A stretch of 64,000 nt of DNA from Kaistella antarctica (GCF_900109615.1 NZ_FOIX01000004.1:434001-498000); one strand, 5' to 3'; positions 9,645 through 17,559 are shown, counted from the stretch's first letter. A program made the numbers and translations. The notes: generated by a model not told the origin, from the letters alone.

Positions 9645-10196
9645 ATGGAATTTCTCAGGAAGAATGGCTTTTTTATCTTGGCTTTGGCTTTTATAGCCGT
9701 GCTTTATCTATTTCCATCGGTGAAATTGAAATTGAAAGATCTCTTCTTTCCAGTTGCCGCGATTGAAAACGCGATTACTTTGAACGATGAAGATTATAAT
9801 ATCGAGTTAAAAGGAATAAACGTTCCGAACACCAACCTAAAAGCCTTGAAAGGAAACAAACTCGTGCTGCTCAACTTTTGGGGAACTTGGTGTCCGCCAT
9901 GTCGCGAAGAGTGGCCAACCATCGAGAAATTGTATGAAGGCCGGAAAGATAAAATTGATTTCGTCCTTATTGCGATGCAGGATAAAGAAGAAGACGTGAT
10001 TGCCTTTATAAAAAAAAACAATTACACCGCGCCAGTTTATATTGCCGAAAGTCCCATCACCAAAAACGTGCTACCAAAGGTTTTTCCGACGACTTTCTTA
10101 TTAGACAAAAATGGGAGAATTCTCTTAAAAGAAGAAGGCACCAAAGACTGGAACTCCAAATCTGTCAATGCGTTTATCGACAACGTCACGCAGTAA
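9645..10196 (+). CDS. TlpA-like membrane-anchored thiol-disulfide reductase
   Basis: The 183-residue protein has an N-terminal membrane anchor (about residues 7-25) followed by an extracytoplasmic thioredoxin domain with active site WGTWCPPCREEWP (Cys at about 85 and 88) and the cis-Pro segment KVFPTTFLLD. This is the TlpA/ResA pattern, which reduces disulfides of exported proteins or apocytochromes. It lies directly behind a thioredoxin-like protein lacking the second Cys, suggesting a shared redox role; that is inference. Confidence 0.93.
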   Translation: MEFLRKNGFFILALAFIAVLYLFPSVKLKLKDLFFPVAAIENAITLNDEDYNIELKGINVPNTNLKALKGNKLVLLNFWGTWCPPCREEWPTIEKLYEGRKDKIDFVLIAMQDKEEDVIAFIKKNNYTAPVYIAESPITKNVLPKVFPTTFLLDKNGRILLKEEGTKDWNSKSVNAFIDNVTQ

Positions 10197-10267
10197 TTTA
10201 ACAGACTTTACGAAATCATGGTATAGAATTTGCGAATTGCACAGTGTTTTAAAAATCGAGATACAAA

Positions 10268-10609
10268 ATGAAAGTTTCAAAAATTCAATTAGCCAAAGAA
10301 GCATTTAAGCATAAAGGATTCATCGGAAAAATCCCTGTGATTATTCGAATGATGAAATCGGCAAGTAAAAAAGGTGGGTACAAGCCGCATTTCAAAGACG
10401 TTATTGTACCAGCTCTCGTGTTGGTCTATTTAATTTCACCGATCGACTTGATTCCAGATTGGATTCCTGGCATCGGTATTTTAGATGATTTGGCTTTACT
10501 AACATTTGCGATTCCCCTCTTAGTAAAGGAGGCAGAGAAATTTATCGCCTGGGAAATCTCTTCAAAATCGAATGACATCATGATTGAAGAAGCCGAAATC
10601 ATCGGATAA
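10268..10609 (+). CDS. YkvA/DUF1232 family small membrane protein
   Basis: This is a 113-residue protein with the DUF1232 signature: VLVYLISPIDLIPDWIPGIGILDDLAL (about residues 51-77), which forms a helical hairpin, then a second hydrophobic helix and a charged C-terminus. The family is of unknown function. A strong terminator follows at 10627-10657. Confidence 0.93.
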   Translation: MKVSKIQLAKEAFKHKGFIGKIPVIIRMMKSASKKGGYKPHFKDVIVPALVLVYLISPIDLIPDWIPGIGILDDLALLTFAIPLLVKEAEKFIAWEISSKSNDIMIEEAEIIG

Positions 10610-10626
10610 AATTCATCAATTAGTAC

Positions 10627-10657
10627 AAAACCGTTTCTGCAAAGAAGCGGTTTTTTT
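10627..10657 (+). terminator. Rho-independent terminator of the YkvA-like gene
   Basis: AAAACCGTTTC pairs with GAAGCGGTTTT with one mismatch around a TGCAAA loop and is followed by a T run. Confidence 0.8.
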
Positions 10658-10680
10658 ATGAGGAGCAACGAGATTTTCGC

Positions 10681-10775
10681 TTCTTACAAGATCACACCTG
10701 CTTTCCGCTCTATCTTTTTTTCGTCGTTCCTCCTCAAAAAAGGATGCCGCTGCAATCAGGGCTAGGTGCACTTTC
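10681..10775 (-). repeat. Dispersed foldback element, copy A
   Basis: Read on the minus strand it begins CACCTAGCCCTGATTGCAGC, continues with GGCATCCTTTTTT, a short spacer, then AAAAAAAGATAGAGCGGAAA and GCAGG. The two halves are imperfect inverted repeats (CCTG-TT-C-GC-TC-TTTTTT against its complement). A second copy, on the other strand, lies at 28471-28560. There is no ORF in it. Confidence 0.7.
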
Positions 10776-10862
10776 CTATTCTATTTTCAAAACAGTCACT
10801 GCTCCTTTTATTATCCGAGCTGCAAATTACTTTTATTCAAAAAAATTCAGGAAATTTACCGC

Positions 10863-11765
10863 GTGAAAAAACTCATCTCCATTATTGGTACCACCGGAAT
10901 CGGTAAGACAAAACTCGCCCTCGAAATTGCAAAAAATTTCGAGACTGAAATTATTTCCTGCGATTCCCGGCAATTCTTCAGAGAAATGAATATCGGAACC
11001 GCCACGCCTTCTGCAGGAGAACTGGCGCAAGTTCCCCACCATTTCATCGGCAATCTTTCTGTACAAGACTATTATTCCATCGGACAATATGAAAGAGAGG
11101 CGATTCAAAAAATTGAAGATCTTTTTCAGAAACACGACGTTGTTGTTTTGGTTGGCGGAAGCATGATGTATGAAAAAGCGGTCATCGAAGGACTGCACGA
11201 TTTACCCGAAGCCGACGAAGAAAACCAGCGAAAACTGGAACAGATTTTAAAAGAAGACGGTATTGAAAAACTCCAAAACATGCTACAGGATTTAGATCCA
11301 GAATATTTTAAAAAAGTTGACCAAGACAATCCCAGAAGATTATTCCGCGCAATCGACATTATATGGCAAACCGGAAAAACCTACACTGAAAATATTTCAG
11401 AACAAATCAATGTTCGAAACTTTGAAGTCATTAGAATTGGGATTGAAGCGCCGCGTGAAATCATTTACGACCGAATTAATCAGCGCGTAGATTTGATGGT
11501 GGAAAATGGTTTACTGCAAGAGGCAGAATCTTTAATTCCGTTTAAAAGCAATCTGGCGTTACAAACCGTTGGTTATGCAGAACTCTTCAAGTTCTTTGAT
11601 GGAACCTGGACTTTGGATTTTGCTTTAGAGGAAATCAAGAAAAACTCCCGCCGATTTGCAAAACGCCAGCTGACCTGGTACCGGAAAGAAGAAAACATCG
11701 CCTGGGTAAATTTCGAAAACTCGGTAGAAGAATCGCTAACTCTTTTAAATGCAATGATCCGCTGA
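10863..11765 (+). CDS. miaA: tRNA dimethylallyltransferase
   Basis: MiaA transfers a dimethylallyl group to A37 of tRNAs that read codons starting with U. The 300-residue protein has the P-loop IGTTGIGKTKLALEIA (about residues 8-23), the SCDSRQFFREMNIGTA segment that binds substrate (about 36-51), GGSMMYEKAV in place of the usual GGTGLY motif (about 98-107), NPRRLFRAIDI, and the C-terminal RRFAKRQLTWYR tRNA-binding stretch. The start is GTG at 10863; no in-frame ATG precedes it and the P-loop position fits. Confidence 0.97.
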   Translation: MKKLISIIGTTGIGKTKLALEIAKNFETEIISCDSRQFFREMNIGTATPSAGELAQVPHHFIGNLSVQDYYSIGQYEREAIQKIEDLFQKHDVVVLVGGSMMYEKAVIEGLHDLPEADEENQRKLEQILKEDGIEKLQNMLQDLDPEYFKKVDQDNPRRLFRAIDIIWQTGKTYTENISEQINVRNFEVIRIGIEAPREIIYDRINQRVDLMVENGLLQEAESLIPFKSNLALQTVGYAELFKFFDGTWTLDFALEEIKKNSRRFAKRQLTWYRKEENIAWVNFENSVEESLTLLNAMIR

Positions 11766-11810
11766 TTCTTTAATATGTTGATTGTAGTTTCCTTTGCAAT
11801 AGTTTATCGT

Positions 11811-11818
11811 TATATTTG
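11811..11818 (+). promoter_or_regulatory. -7 promoter element before the PRX-like gene
   Basis: TATATTTG matches TAnnTTTG and lies 39 bp before the ATG at 11858. No well-spaced -33 TTTG is visible (the TTTG at 11793-11796 gives a 14-bp spacer). Confidence 0.5.
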
Positions 11819-11857
11819 TATCATCAAATTAACACATTAACTCATCAATAAATCATT

Positions 11858-12418
11858 ATGGCAAATACTCCTTCAAATATGCTCGAGCTGGGTACCAAAG
11901 CACCTTTCTTTGAACTTCCAAACCCTTCTGAAAGCAACGAAATGCAATCGTTAGAAGATCTGAAAGGCGAAAAAGGAACGCTCGTTTTCTTCATGTGTAA
12001 TCATTGTCCGTTTGTGCTTCACGTGATTGACAAGCTTACCGAATTACACGAAGATTACCAAGAGCAAGGAATTGAATTCATCGCCATTAATGCGAATGAT
12101 GTCGAGAAATATCCCGCTGATGCGCCCGATAAAATGGTTGAATTTCAGGTAGAAAGAAAATTTGATTTCCCGTATTTATATGACGAAAGCCAAGCGATTG
12201 CAAAAGCGTATAACGCTGCTTGCACGCCAGATTTTTTCTTCTTTGATGAAAAACTCGATTTAATCTACCGTGGACAAATGGATGATTCCCGACCTGGTAA
12301 CCAGCATGAAATCACAGGTGAAGATTTAGTTATCGCCTTCGAAAATCAGTTAGCCGGTGGGCCGCAAGAGGAAATTCAAAAACCAAGTATGGGTTGTAAT
12401 ATTAAGTGGAAAGCTTAG
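11858..12418 (+). CDS. Peroxiredoxin-like/thioredoxin-family protein (CNHC active site)
   Basis: This is a 186-residue cytoplasmic protein of the AhpC/TSA-like superfamily with active site VFFMCNHCPFVLHVID (Cys at about 47 and 50), a group often called PRX-like 1. Conserved IEFIAINANDVEKYPADAPD (about 78-97) and CTPDFFFFDE with the cis-Pro (about 126-135) support this. Its substrate is unknown. The 3' end of the coding region is part of a 78-80 bp tandem duplication that also carries the terminator. Confidence 0.92.
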   Translation: MANTPSNMLELGTKAPFFELPNPSESNEMQSLEDLKGEKGTLVFFMCNHCPFVLHVIDKLTELHEDYQEQGIEFIAINANDVEKYPADAPDKMVEFQVERKFDFPYLYDESQAIAKAYNAACTPDFFFFDEKLDLIYRGQMDDSRPGNQHEITGEDLVIAFENQLAGGPQEEIQKPSMGCNIKWKA

Positions 12419-12557
12419 AAAAAGAGCCAAGTAAAAAGTAAAAAGAGCCAAGTGTGATACCAGTCTACTTGGCTCTTAATATTTAGTGGAAGGCTAAAAA
12501 AGAGCCAAGTAAAAAGTAAAAAGAGCCAAGTGTGATACCAATCTACTTGGCTCTTTT
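12398..12557 (+). repeat. Tandem 78-80 bp duplication containing two terminator hairpins
   Basis: Copy 1 (12398-12477) includes the last six codons and stop of the PRX-like gene. Copy 2 (12478-12557) repeats these bases as noncoding sequence with a few changes. Each copy has a perfect 11-bp stem, AAGAGCCAAGT with ACTTGGCTCTT (12443-12477 and 12521-12555). The neighbouring genes converge here, so both hairpins can end transcription from either side. Confidence 0.9.
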
Positions 12558-12565
12558 CATTCTGC

Positions 12566-12596
12566 ACTTTGTCAAAGTTGGAATCTTTGACAAAGT
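12566..12596. repeat. Dispersed palindrome ACTTTGTCAAAG, copy 1
   Basis: ACTTTGTCAAAG and CTTTGACAAAGT are separated by 7 bp. The same palindrome occurs at 14191-14221 and 28650-28680, always next to the 3' end of a gene or in an intergenic gap. Confidence 0.85.
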
Positions 12597-12597
12597 T

Positions 12598-13236
12598 TTA
12601 TTTAAAATAAGGACTGTAGTTTTTCTCAAAGCCAATCGTGGTTGGGTTTCCGTGTCCGTTGTAAACTTTGGTTTCCTCGTGCAGCACCAAAAGTTTCGTC
12701 TTGATATTGGTAATGAGTTGGTCGTGATTCCCCTTGTATAAATCTGTTCTGCCGATGCTTCCTTCAAATAAAACATCACCCGAAATCATAAATTTCTGGG
12801 CTTCGTTATAAAATGCAATGCTTCCTGGCGAATGCCCCGGCACGTGAATGATTTTAAATTCATGGTTTCCCAGCGTTACCGTTTCGTTTTCGTTGATGTA
12901 GGATATTTTACCCGCAAAAGGTTTAAAGAAAAAGCCAAACCGATTCGCATCCATCGGGTTTCTATCCAGCATTTCTTGTTCTAAAGGATGGATTAAAACT
13001 GGCACTTGATATTGATCATAAACTTTCTGCAAACCCAACACATGGTCGATATGAGCGTGCGTTAAGAGGATGTTTTGAACCTTCAAGCCGTTATCTGAAA
13101 TGAACTTGATTAAGGTTGCGGTTTCTTCTTCAGAGAAATTTCCGGGATCGATAATGAAAGCGTCTTTGTCTTCATTAAAAACAACATAGGTATTTTCCGA
13201 AAACGGATTGAACGCAAAAGACTGTATCTGCAACAT
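12598..13236 (-). CDS. MBL-fold metallo-hydrolase (glyoxalase II-like)
   Basis: This 212-residue protein has the metallo-beta-lactamase motifs: LLTHAHIDHVLG (HxHxDH, about residues 58-69), HVPGHSPGSIAFY with the third metal-ligand His (about 131-143), SGDVLFEGSIGRTDLY with the bridging Asp (about 151-166) and YNGHGNPTTIG with the last His (about 193-203). It is the short form, like the hydroxyacylglutathione hydrolase/YcbL subgroup that hydrolyses thioesters. The exact substrate is not visible. It converges on the PRX-like gene. Confidence 0.94.
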   Translation of the reverse strand: MLQIQSFAFNPFSENTYVVFNEDKDAFIIDPGNFSEEETATLIKFISDNGLKVQNILLTHAHIDHVLGLQKVYDQYQVPVLIHPLEQEMLDRNPMDANRFGFFFKPFAGKISYINENETVTLGNHEFKIIHVPGHSPGSIAFYNEAQKFMISGDVLFEGSIGRTDLYKGNHDQLITNIKTKLLVLHEETKVYNGHGNPTTIGFEKNYSPYFK

Positions 13237-13501
13237 TGATTTTTTTTTATAAATTTAATAGCTAATTTTTAATTAAGAAAGCGATTGTGACCTCGTTTTA
13301 AAACCAGAAGGTTTTTATCGCTACGATCGCAAAGATTTTAAGGTATGAGTGTTTGATTAATTACGATCGTAAAGGCGTTCCACTCAGCAACGAACGCTAT
13401 AATTGCAAAAGTTGTAACCATTCTGGATTAGGGATTTATTTAAAAATAAATTGGAACGGGCTTTAGAAAAAGGTATAGGCTTTAGCCGAAACTTATCACC
13501 T

Positions 13502-14005
13502 TTACCTTCTAAAATTCCAAGGGGCCACGGGGTTTTTATCAGTCCAAAGGCCTACTCTATTTTTCCGAGCCGCATTTTCTAACTGCGCGTACACTTCACT
13601 TTTCGAATATTTTTTATAATGCCAGGCTAAGCCAGATTTCAACATTTCTTTGTTCAGGCAGACTTTATTTTCCAAATAAATTTCAGCGACCAAGCGACCT
13701 CGCGCATCGTAGGAGCCTTTTTTTCCTTTGCTAATCAAAGTCACTGTTTTTCCAAAAGACAAATCAGACAATTTTTGTTTCGATACGGTACCGAACGCTT
13801 GCTTCTTTTCGGGCGCATCAATATGTTCCAGCCGCACCACCATTGGCAATTGATAATACAAAACCTCAACGGTATCGCCATCTTTAATGCCGATGACTTT
13901 TACTTTTAAAACAAGCTGATTGGGTTGTTGGGGAATTTGAAAGGAGGCAGGAATAAAAAAATTACTGAGGAAAAGAAAGACGAGCAGGAAGATTGATTTT
14001 TGCAT
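13502..14005 (-). CDS. Secreted thermonuclease-family nuclease (SNase)
   Basis: The 167-residue protein has a signal peptide (about residues 1-20) and a staphylococcal-nuclease fold. Recognised are the calcium-binding and catalytic stretch IKDGDTVEVLYY (about 40-51), VVRLEHIDAPEKKQ with the catalytic Arg and Glu (about 57-70), and DARGRLVAEI with the second catalytic Arg (about 101-110). It is expected to degrade nucleic acid outside the cytoplasm. A 35-codon ORF ends 3 bp before its ATG. Confidence 0.92.
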   Translation of the reverse strand: MQKSIFLLVFLFLSNFFIPASFQIPQQPNQLVLKVKVIGIKDGDTVEVLYYQLPMVVRLEHIDAPEKKQAFGTVSKQKLSDLSFGKTVTLISKGKKGSYDARGRLVAEIYLENKVCLNKEMLKSGLAWHYKKYSKSEVYAQLENAARKNRVGLWTDKNPVAPWNFRR

Positions 14006-14008
14006 GAA

Positions 14009-14116
14009 TTAATGGAAAATTTCTTTTAAAAAGAACTCGTCGTGTTCTACTTTTTTTGGGTTGGTGAGATTGCTTTTTTCCATTGGTGATTCGCTGTGTT
14101 TTCTTTTATGATACAT
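14009..14116 (-). CDS. Possible 35-residue small protein upstream of the thermonuclease
   Basis: An ORF starting MYHKRKHSESPMEKSNLTNP is very charged, has no membrane helix, and ends with TAA 3 bp before the thermonuclease ATG. A -7 element TATATTTG (minus strand, 14126-14133) stands 9 bp before its ATG. The position suggests a leader or small protein co-transcribed with the nuclease. I recognise no family, and chance is not excluded. Confidence 0.35.
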   Translation of the reverse strand: MYHKRKHSESPMEKSNLTNPKKVEHDEFFLKEIFH

Positions 14117-14190
14117 GTTGAATTTCAAATATAAGACTTAAAAAAACAAGATAGAAGATTGTGGGGTGATGGATGGTCGGTGACTGAGAA

Positions 14191-14221
14191 ACTTTGTCAA
14201 AGTTCAGAACTTTGACAAAGT
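14191..14221. repeat. Dispersed palindrome ACTTTGTCAAAG, copy 2
   Basis: The arms ACTTTGTCAAAG and CTTTGACAAAGT are identical to the copies at 12566 and 28650. The loop is 7 bp. It sits in a gene-poor stretch (14117-14650). Confidence 0.85.
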
Positions 14222-14360
14222 TGAGTTTGCCTTTAAAACCCTACCCGTTAACCAGCTGTATTTTTTAAGATAGTATGCTACAAAACTCCTTTAACCGTCT
14301 GAAGACCTTCGTTTACATTCTGTTTAACTCCGAGGTGAGCTTGTTTCAGTAGGCTATAGT

Positions 14361-14507
14361 TTTGATTCATTGGGATGAGCCTTTGATTCACTGGGATGAG
14401 CCTTTGATTCACTGGGATAGGGTTTTGATTCACTGGGATGAGCCTTTGATTCACTGGGATGAGGTTTTGATTCACTGGGATGAGCCTTTGATTCACTGGG
14501 ATGAGGT
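14361..14507. repeat. Seven tandem copies of a 21-bp unit
   Basis: The unit is TTTGATTCACTGGGATGAGC plus one base. Units 1, 2, 4 and 6 end in AGCC, and 3, 5 and 7 end in GGT, giving a partial 42-bp higher-order period. The minus strand is open through it (88 codons, 14278-14544) only because 21 is a multiple of three; I do not call that a gene. The rest of 14117-14650 holds only the palindrome at 14191. Confidence 0.9.
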
Positions 14508-14650
14508 TTTGAGGCAGTCGCAGTAAGGGTGTAGGTGAAATCACTGTTTTTTCAATCAGTCGAGACCGTGTTTTAACCCAATTTTCGCCATTGGTAGATT
14601 TTTGATGTAAAATAGTAATAATTTAGGGACTAATTTAAAAACACATTCTC

Positions 14651-15334
14651 ATGAAAAAAACAATGGTTACGCGCACCTTCAAATTTGTAGATGCCGTTCT
14701 AAAACAAAAAGCTGATGAATTTATCAATCTGCTCGACCGAGATTCGGTAGAATTTGCAGAACGCGGCTATGATGCCGCCGCCAAAACGAGTTTCGAAAAT
14801 GCACGCGATGCCGTAGCTGGTTTTCCGTCTGATGAAACGTTGGAAGCGCAGAAAATACAGTTGACTGCCGCCAAAGATGCCGCACGAAGCGTCCTAGAAA
14901 AAACGATGCGAACCATTTTCAACATGGCCAGTAATCATTTTGGCGCCCAATCTGCGCAATACCGCGCGTTTGGGCCGGCTGATATCGCGCGACAACCCGA
15001 TGCAGAATTGGCACGAACCTACAAAATTATGGTGCCAGCAGCGACGGCAAATTTAGCGGCAATGGCTGCCGAAGGACTTTCGCAAACGATAATCGACACG
15101 CTTACGACCCAAGGTATTGCGCTTGATGATCGTATTGATGCCGTGGCAAAAGGAATTTCTGACCGGGATGTTGCCACGGAAGGTCGCATAGAAACCTTGA
15201 ACACCCTGTACAGCTATGTTACCAAATATGCAGGAATTGGGCAGGATATTTTCTATGAAATTAACGAAGCCAAATACAATGATTATGTGCTTTATGATAC
15301 ACCGAGCGGTATGCCGGATGTACCGCCGATTTAA
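14651..15334 (+). CDS. Hypothetical helical protein
   Basis: This 227-residue protein has no signal peptide or membrane helix. It is predicted mostly helical and rich in Ala and Asp, with segments such as DAAAKTSFENARDAVAG and AAKDAARSVLEKTMRTIFNM. The C-terminus ends in a proline-rich MPDVPPI. I do not recognise a family. Its GC content and codon choice (GCC, GCG, GAC frequent) are visibly richer than in neighbouring genes. A strong terminator follows, and the cassette-like array begins about 240 bp downstream. Confidence 0.75.
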   Translation: MKKTMVTRTFKFVDAVLKQKADEFINLLDRDSVEFAERGYDAAAKTSFENARDAVAGFPSDETLEAQKIQLTAAKDAARSVLEKTMRTIFNMASNHFGAQSAQYRAFGPADIARQPDAELARTYKIMVPAATANLAAMAAEGLSQTIIDTLTTQGIALDDRIDAVAKGISDRDVATEGRIETLNTLYSYVTKYAGIGQDIFYEINEAKYNDYVLYDTPSGMPDVPPI

Positions 15335-15374
15335 TCGAAGATGAAAAATAAATCTGTAAGTTTTACAGATCAAA

Positions 15375-15404
15375 AAAATCCTAATTCAAAAGAATTGGGA
15401 TTTT
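15375..15404 (+). terminator. Rho-independent terminator before the array
   Basis: AAAATCCTAATTC pairs with GAATTGGGATTTT (one mismatch) around an AAAA loop. It isolates the upstream gene from the array. Confidence 0.8.
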
Positions 15405-15536
15405 ATGTTTTCAATCAAAATAGCTGTCGATACAGATTGCGTATTTTGAATAGTTATTCTTGCGTATTATATTTCATTGTAGTGTTTTGATTTTTCTAAT
15501 TGCCTGTACCAAAGATCTTCAAGAGAGAAATAACTA

Positions 15537-15567
15537 TTTGGTAATTTATTAAACTTGCGTATATTTG
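15537..15567 (+). promoter_or_regulatory. Consensus promoter at the head of the cassette-like array
   Basis: The -33 TTTG (15537-15540), a 19-bp spacer and the -7 TATATTTG (15560-15567) match the Bacteroidota consensus exactly. It ends 3 bp before the first GTT boundary (15571). TTGCGTAT is repeated at 15437, 15460 and 15555. The position is like that of the cassette promoter of an integron; that is an analogy, not proof. Confidence 0.75.
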
Positions 15568-15631
15568 AGAGTTGTGCGTCATTTTGGCGGAACGAAACGG
15601 AAACGAAGAATTTAACATTAAAACCTGAATT

Positions 15632-16159
15632 TTGAAATATCAACTAACCCGAACTTGTAAAGATTGTAAAAATGAGGATGTATTTGAATTCACAAAAATT
15701 CAATCTGCATTTGAACTTTATGACTCAAATGAAATTTGGGAAAAAAATTGTTCAAAGTGTAATTCGCAAAATTGCTCTTCATTACATCATCCTTTTGTGA
15801 AATTGGACAAAGAAATTTTAGACATTTGGGGAAATGACGAAAAACTATATTTGAATCCTCAAGACGAAGAAATAATTCTTGCAGAAATGCATTATTTGCC
15901 ATTGATTTTGACATCTATAAATGAAGGCAAATATTTGAAACGTAAAATTGAAATACTTCTTGAATCGATATGTATTCTATTATATGATAATACTGCAAAC
16001 TCAGAAGAATATGACGATGATGTAAATCACAATCGACAAAAAAATGCGGAAATTATTCTTCCTGAATTAATTAAATTAAAGGACAAAATAATAGAATCCG
16101 AAAAAAACATAATGGAATATATAAAAGTCGTAGTTTTTCCTCAAATTGGAGTTGAATAA
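15632..16159 (+). CDS. Cassette 1: hypothetical protein with zinc-ribbon-like cysteines
   Basis: This 175-residue cytoplasmic protein has two CxxC pairs, CKDCKNEDVF (about residues 10-13) and CSKCNSQNC (about 40-46), which probably bind zinc. The rest is acidic and helical, with a GKYLKRKIEILLESICILLYD segment split by no obvious domain. I do not recognise a family. The start is TTG at 15632; an in-frame TGA lies at 15626-15628 and no ATG lies between. The gene sits in the first cassette, whose ends GTTGTGCGTC and GAACGCACAAC are complementary. Confidence 0.75.
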   Translation: MKYQLTRTCKDCKNEDVFEFTKIQSAFELYDSNEIWEKNCSKCNSQNCSSLHHPFVKLDKEILDIWGNDEKLYLNPQDEEIILAEMHYLPLILTSINEGKYLKRKIEILLESICILLYDNTANSEEYDDDVNHNRQKNAEIILPELIKLKDKIIESEKNIMEYIKVVVFPQIGVE

Positions 16160-16165
16160 AAACGA

Positions 16166-16301
16166 ACGCACAACAGCGGTTTTGCGTAATGGCGGGTTTA
16201 GTGCTAAATTCAAGTTCAGTTTTTCAACTGAACTTTAGTGCAAAATTGAAAGTTTCGTCTTCGAAATCCGCCACTACGCAAAGCCACAAAACGTTACCTG
16301 C
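16166..16301 (+). repeat. Array site 1 (AAGCCACAAA subtype)
   Basis: The core runs from AAC (16172-16174) to GTT (16293-16295). The left arm GCGGTTTTGCGTAATGGCGG pairs with the right arm CCGCCACTACGCAAAGCCAC with few mismatches. A second, inner hairpin AAGTTCAG/CTGAACTT lies in the loop (16213-16234). Confidence 0.8.
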
Positions 16302-16340
16302 AATCTTAAAACAAACCGTTGCTAAAAGAAAATTAAAGAA

Positions 16341-16670
16341 ATGCTGTCGACAATTATTCTTACGATTCTGCTTTTCATACTTCCAATCATTTTCGTTGTA
16401 ATCTCGGAAAGAGTTTTAAGGAATTTTAATTTAAAGAATATTGTAAAAACTCTAAATAAATCCTTTCTTGTTCAATTTAGTCTGTGTTTACTTTTATTTC
16501 TAATTGTTTGGTCGCTTAATCTAAAATATTCAAGTCAAGATTCTAATATTCTTGAAAACACTCTTATTGAAACTTTGTATTATTTTTCTGTAATAGGAAT
16601 TTTTTATTATTTACCTCCACTAATAATTCTTAACTTGATTACTAAATCGTGGAAAAAACCAGCAGGATAA
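16341..16670 (+). CDS. Cassette 2: small membrane protein
   Basis: The 109-residue protein has three transmembrane helices (about residues 3-23, 42-61 and 80-100), short loops and a positively charged C-terminus. There is no recognised domain. It is the only gene in a 422-bp unit whose ends GTTACCTGCAATCTT and AAGACTGCAGGTAAC are complementary at 14 of 15 positions, the best match in the array. Confidence 0.7.
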   Translation: MLSTIILTILLFILPIIFVVISERVLRNFNLKNIVKTLNKSFLVQFSLCLLLFLIVWSLNLKYSSQDSNILENTLIETLYYFSVIGIFYYLPPLIILNLITKSWKKPAG

Positions 16671-16705
16671 AAATTTGAATTAATTGAGAAACACAGAAAA
16701 AGACT

Positions 16706-16841
16706 GCAGGTAACAAGGTATTTCTATTAGCGGGTCTGAAGTTCCTATCTTGAAGATTTTAGTTAATTGTTTAGTTTTTTATATTTACAAAGAGTTGTTA
16801 TAACAAGCCCGCCTGCACAAATACCCGGACGTTACCAGAAA
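16706..16841 (+). repeat. Array site 2
   Basis: The core runs from AAC (16712-16714) to GTT (16831-16833). The left arm GGTATTTCTATTAGCGGG pairs imperfectly with CCCGCCTGCACAAATACC. The loop contains the shared TTATATTTACAAAG segment. Confidence 0.85.
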
Positions 16842-16876
16842 ATTATTATCACGCTATTAATTCTTATAACTTTTAT

Positions 16877-17554
16877 ATGAAACATACATTACTGCTTTTA
16901 TCACTTCTTATCTCAATCTTTACTTTTGGGCAGCAAACGCAACCTGAAAAAATAAAAATTAATGCTGGATTAGAATTTAGAATTGTCCCCTATTTCTTCA
17001 CTAAAACAGATGGAGCCTACATTAGTAATTATGCATATACGAAAAATGTTTCTAAACATCTTTCTGGGAATAGTGTTAATGTTGAGATTGAATACTTTTT
17101 TTTGAAAAGCACTACTATAGGAATCGCACAGAGCTTTAGATATGATCAATTATATACGGACTTACCAATTAATAATCGGCCGGATTATTCCGTTACAAGT
17201 CCTAAGATGCGATTTATTGCCGATACGGATATACAGTTGAAACATTATTTTCCGTTAAAAAAACCAAATCAGTACATCATTGCTAATTTGGGTTATAGTT
17301 TTATGAATAACAATACCTCATTTACAGTTAATGAAGTATTGGAAAGAGATATTAATGGCTACCCAATTTTTGGGAGATCAGGCGAAATTGATTGGCAGTT
17401 TCAGGCATATAAAATAGGAATTGGTTATAAATATAAAAAAATAGAGGCAACTGTTGGTGCATATTTAGCGGAAAAGCACAGTTTTGAAGGTTACACTTCT
17501 AGTGGTTTTGCCGTTCCTTTCTTGAAATTAAATTATAACATCACCAAATTTTAA
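16877..17554 (+). CDS. Cassette 3: secreted beta-rich, probable outer-membrane protein
   Basis: The 225-residue protein has a signal peptide (MKHTLLLLSLLISIFTFGQ) and then alternating aromatic beta strands with polar turns. These include YKIGIGYKYKKIEATVGAYLA, and the C-terminus is FLKLNYNITKF, which ends in an aromatic residue as outer-membrane barrels do. That suggests a small eight- to ten-strand barrel. No named family is recognised. The unit ends GTTACCAGAA and TTCTGCTAAC are complementary at 9 of 10 positions. Confidence 0.78.
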   Translation: MKHTLLLLSLLISIFTFGQQTQPEKIKINAGLEFRIVPYFFTKTDGAYISNYAYTKNVSKHLSGNSVNVEIEYFFLKSTTIGIAQSFRYDQLYTDLPINNRPDYSVTSPKMRFIADTDIQLKHYFPLKKPNQYIIANLGYSFMNNNTSFTVNEVLERDINGYPIFGRSGEIDWQFQAYKIGIGYKYKKIEATVGAYLAEKHSFEGYTSSGFAVPFLKLNYNITKF

Positions 17555-17559
17555 ACATC

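Noticed and set aside
14278-14544. 88-codon minus ORF with LIPVNQ repeats
   Set aside because: It exists only because the 21-bp repeat is divisible by three; no signal, no promoter, no known family.
16189-16401. 70-codon ORF across site 1
   Set aside because: It overlaps the site's inverted arms and the start of the membrane-protein gene; no features of a real protein.
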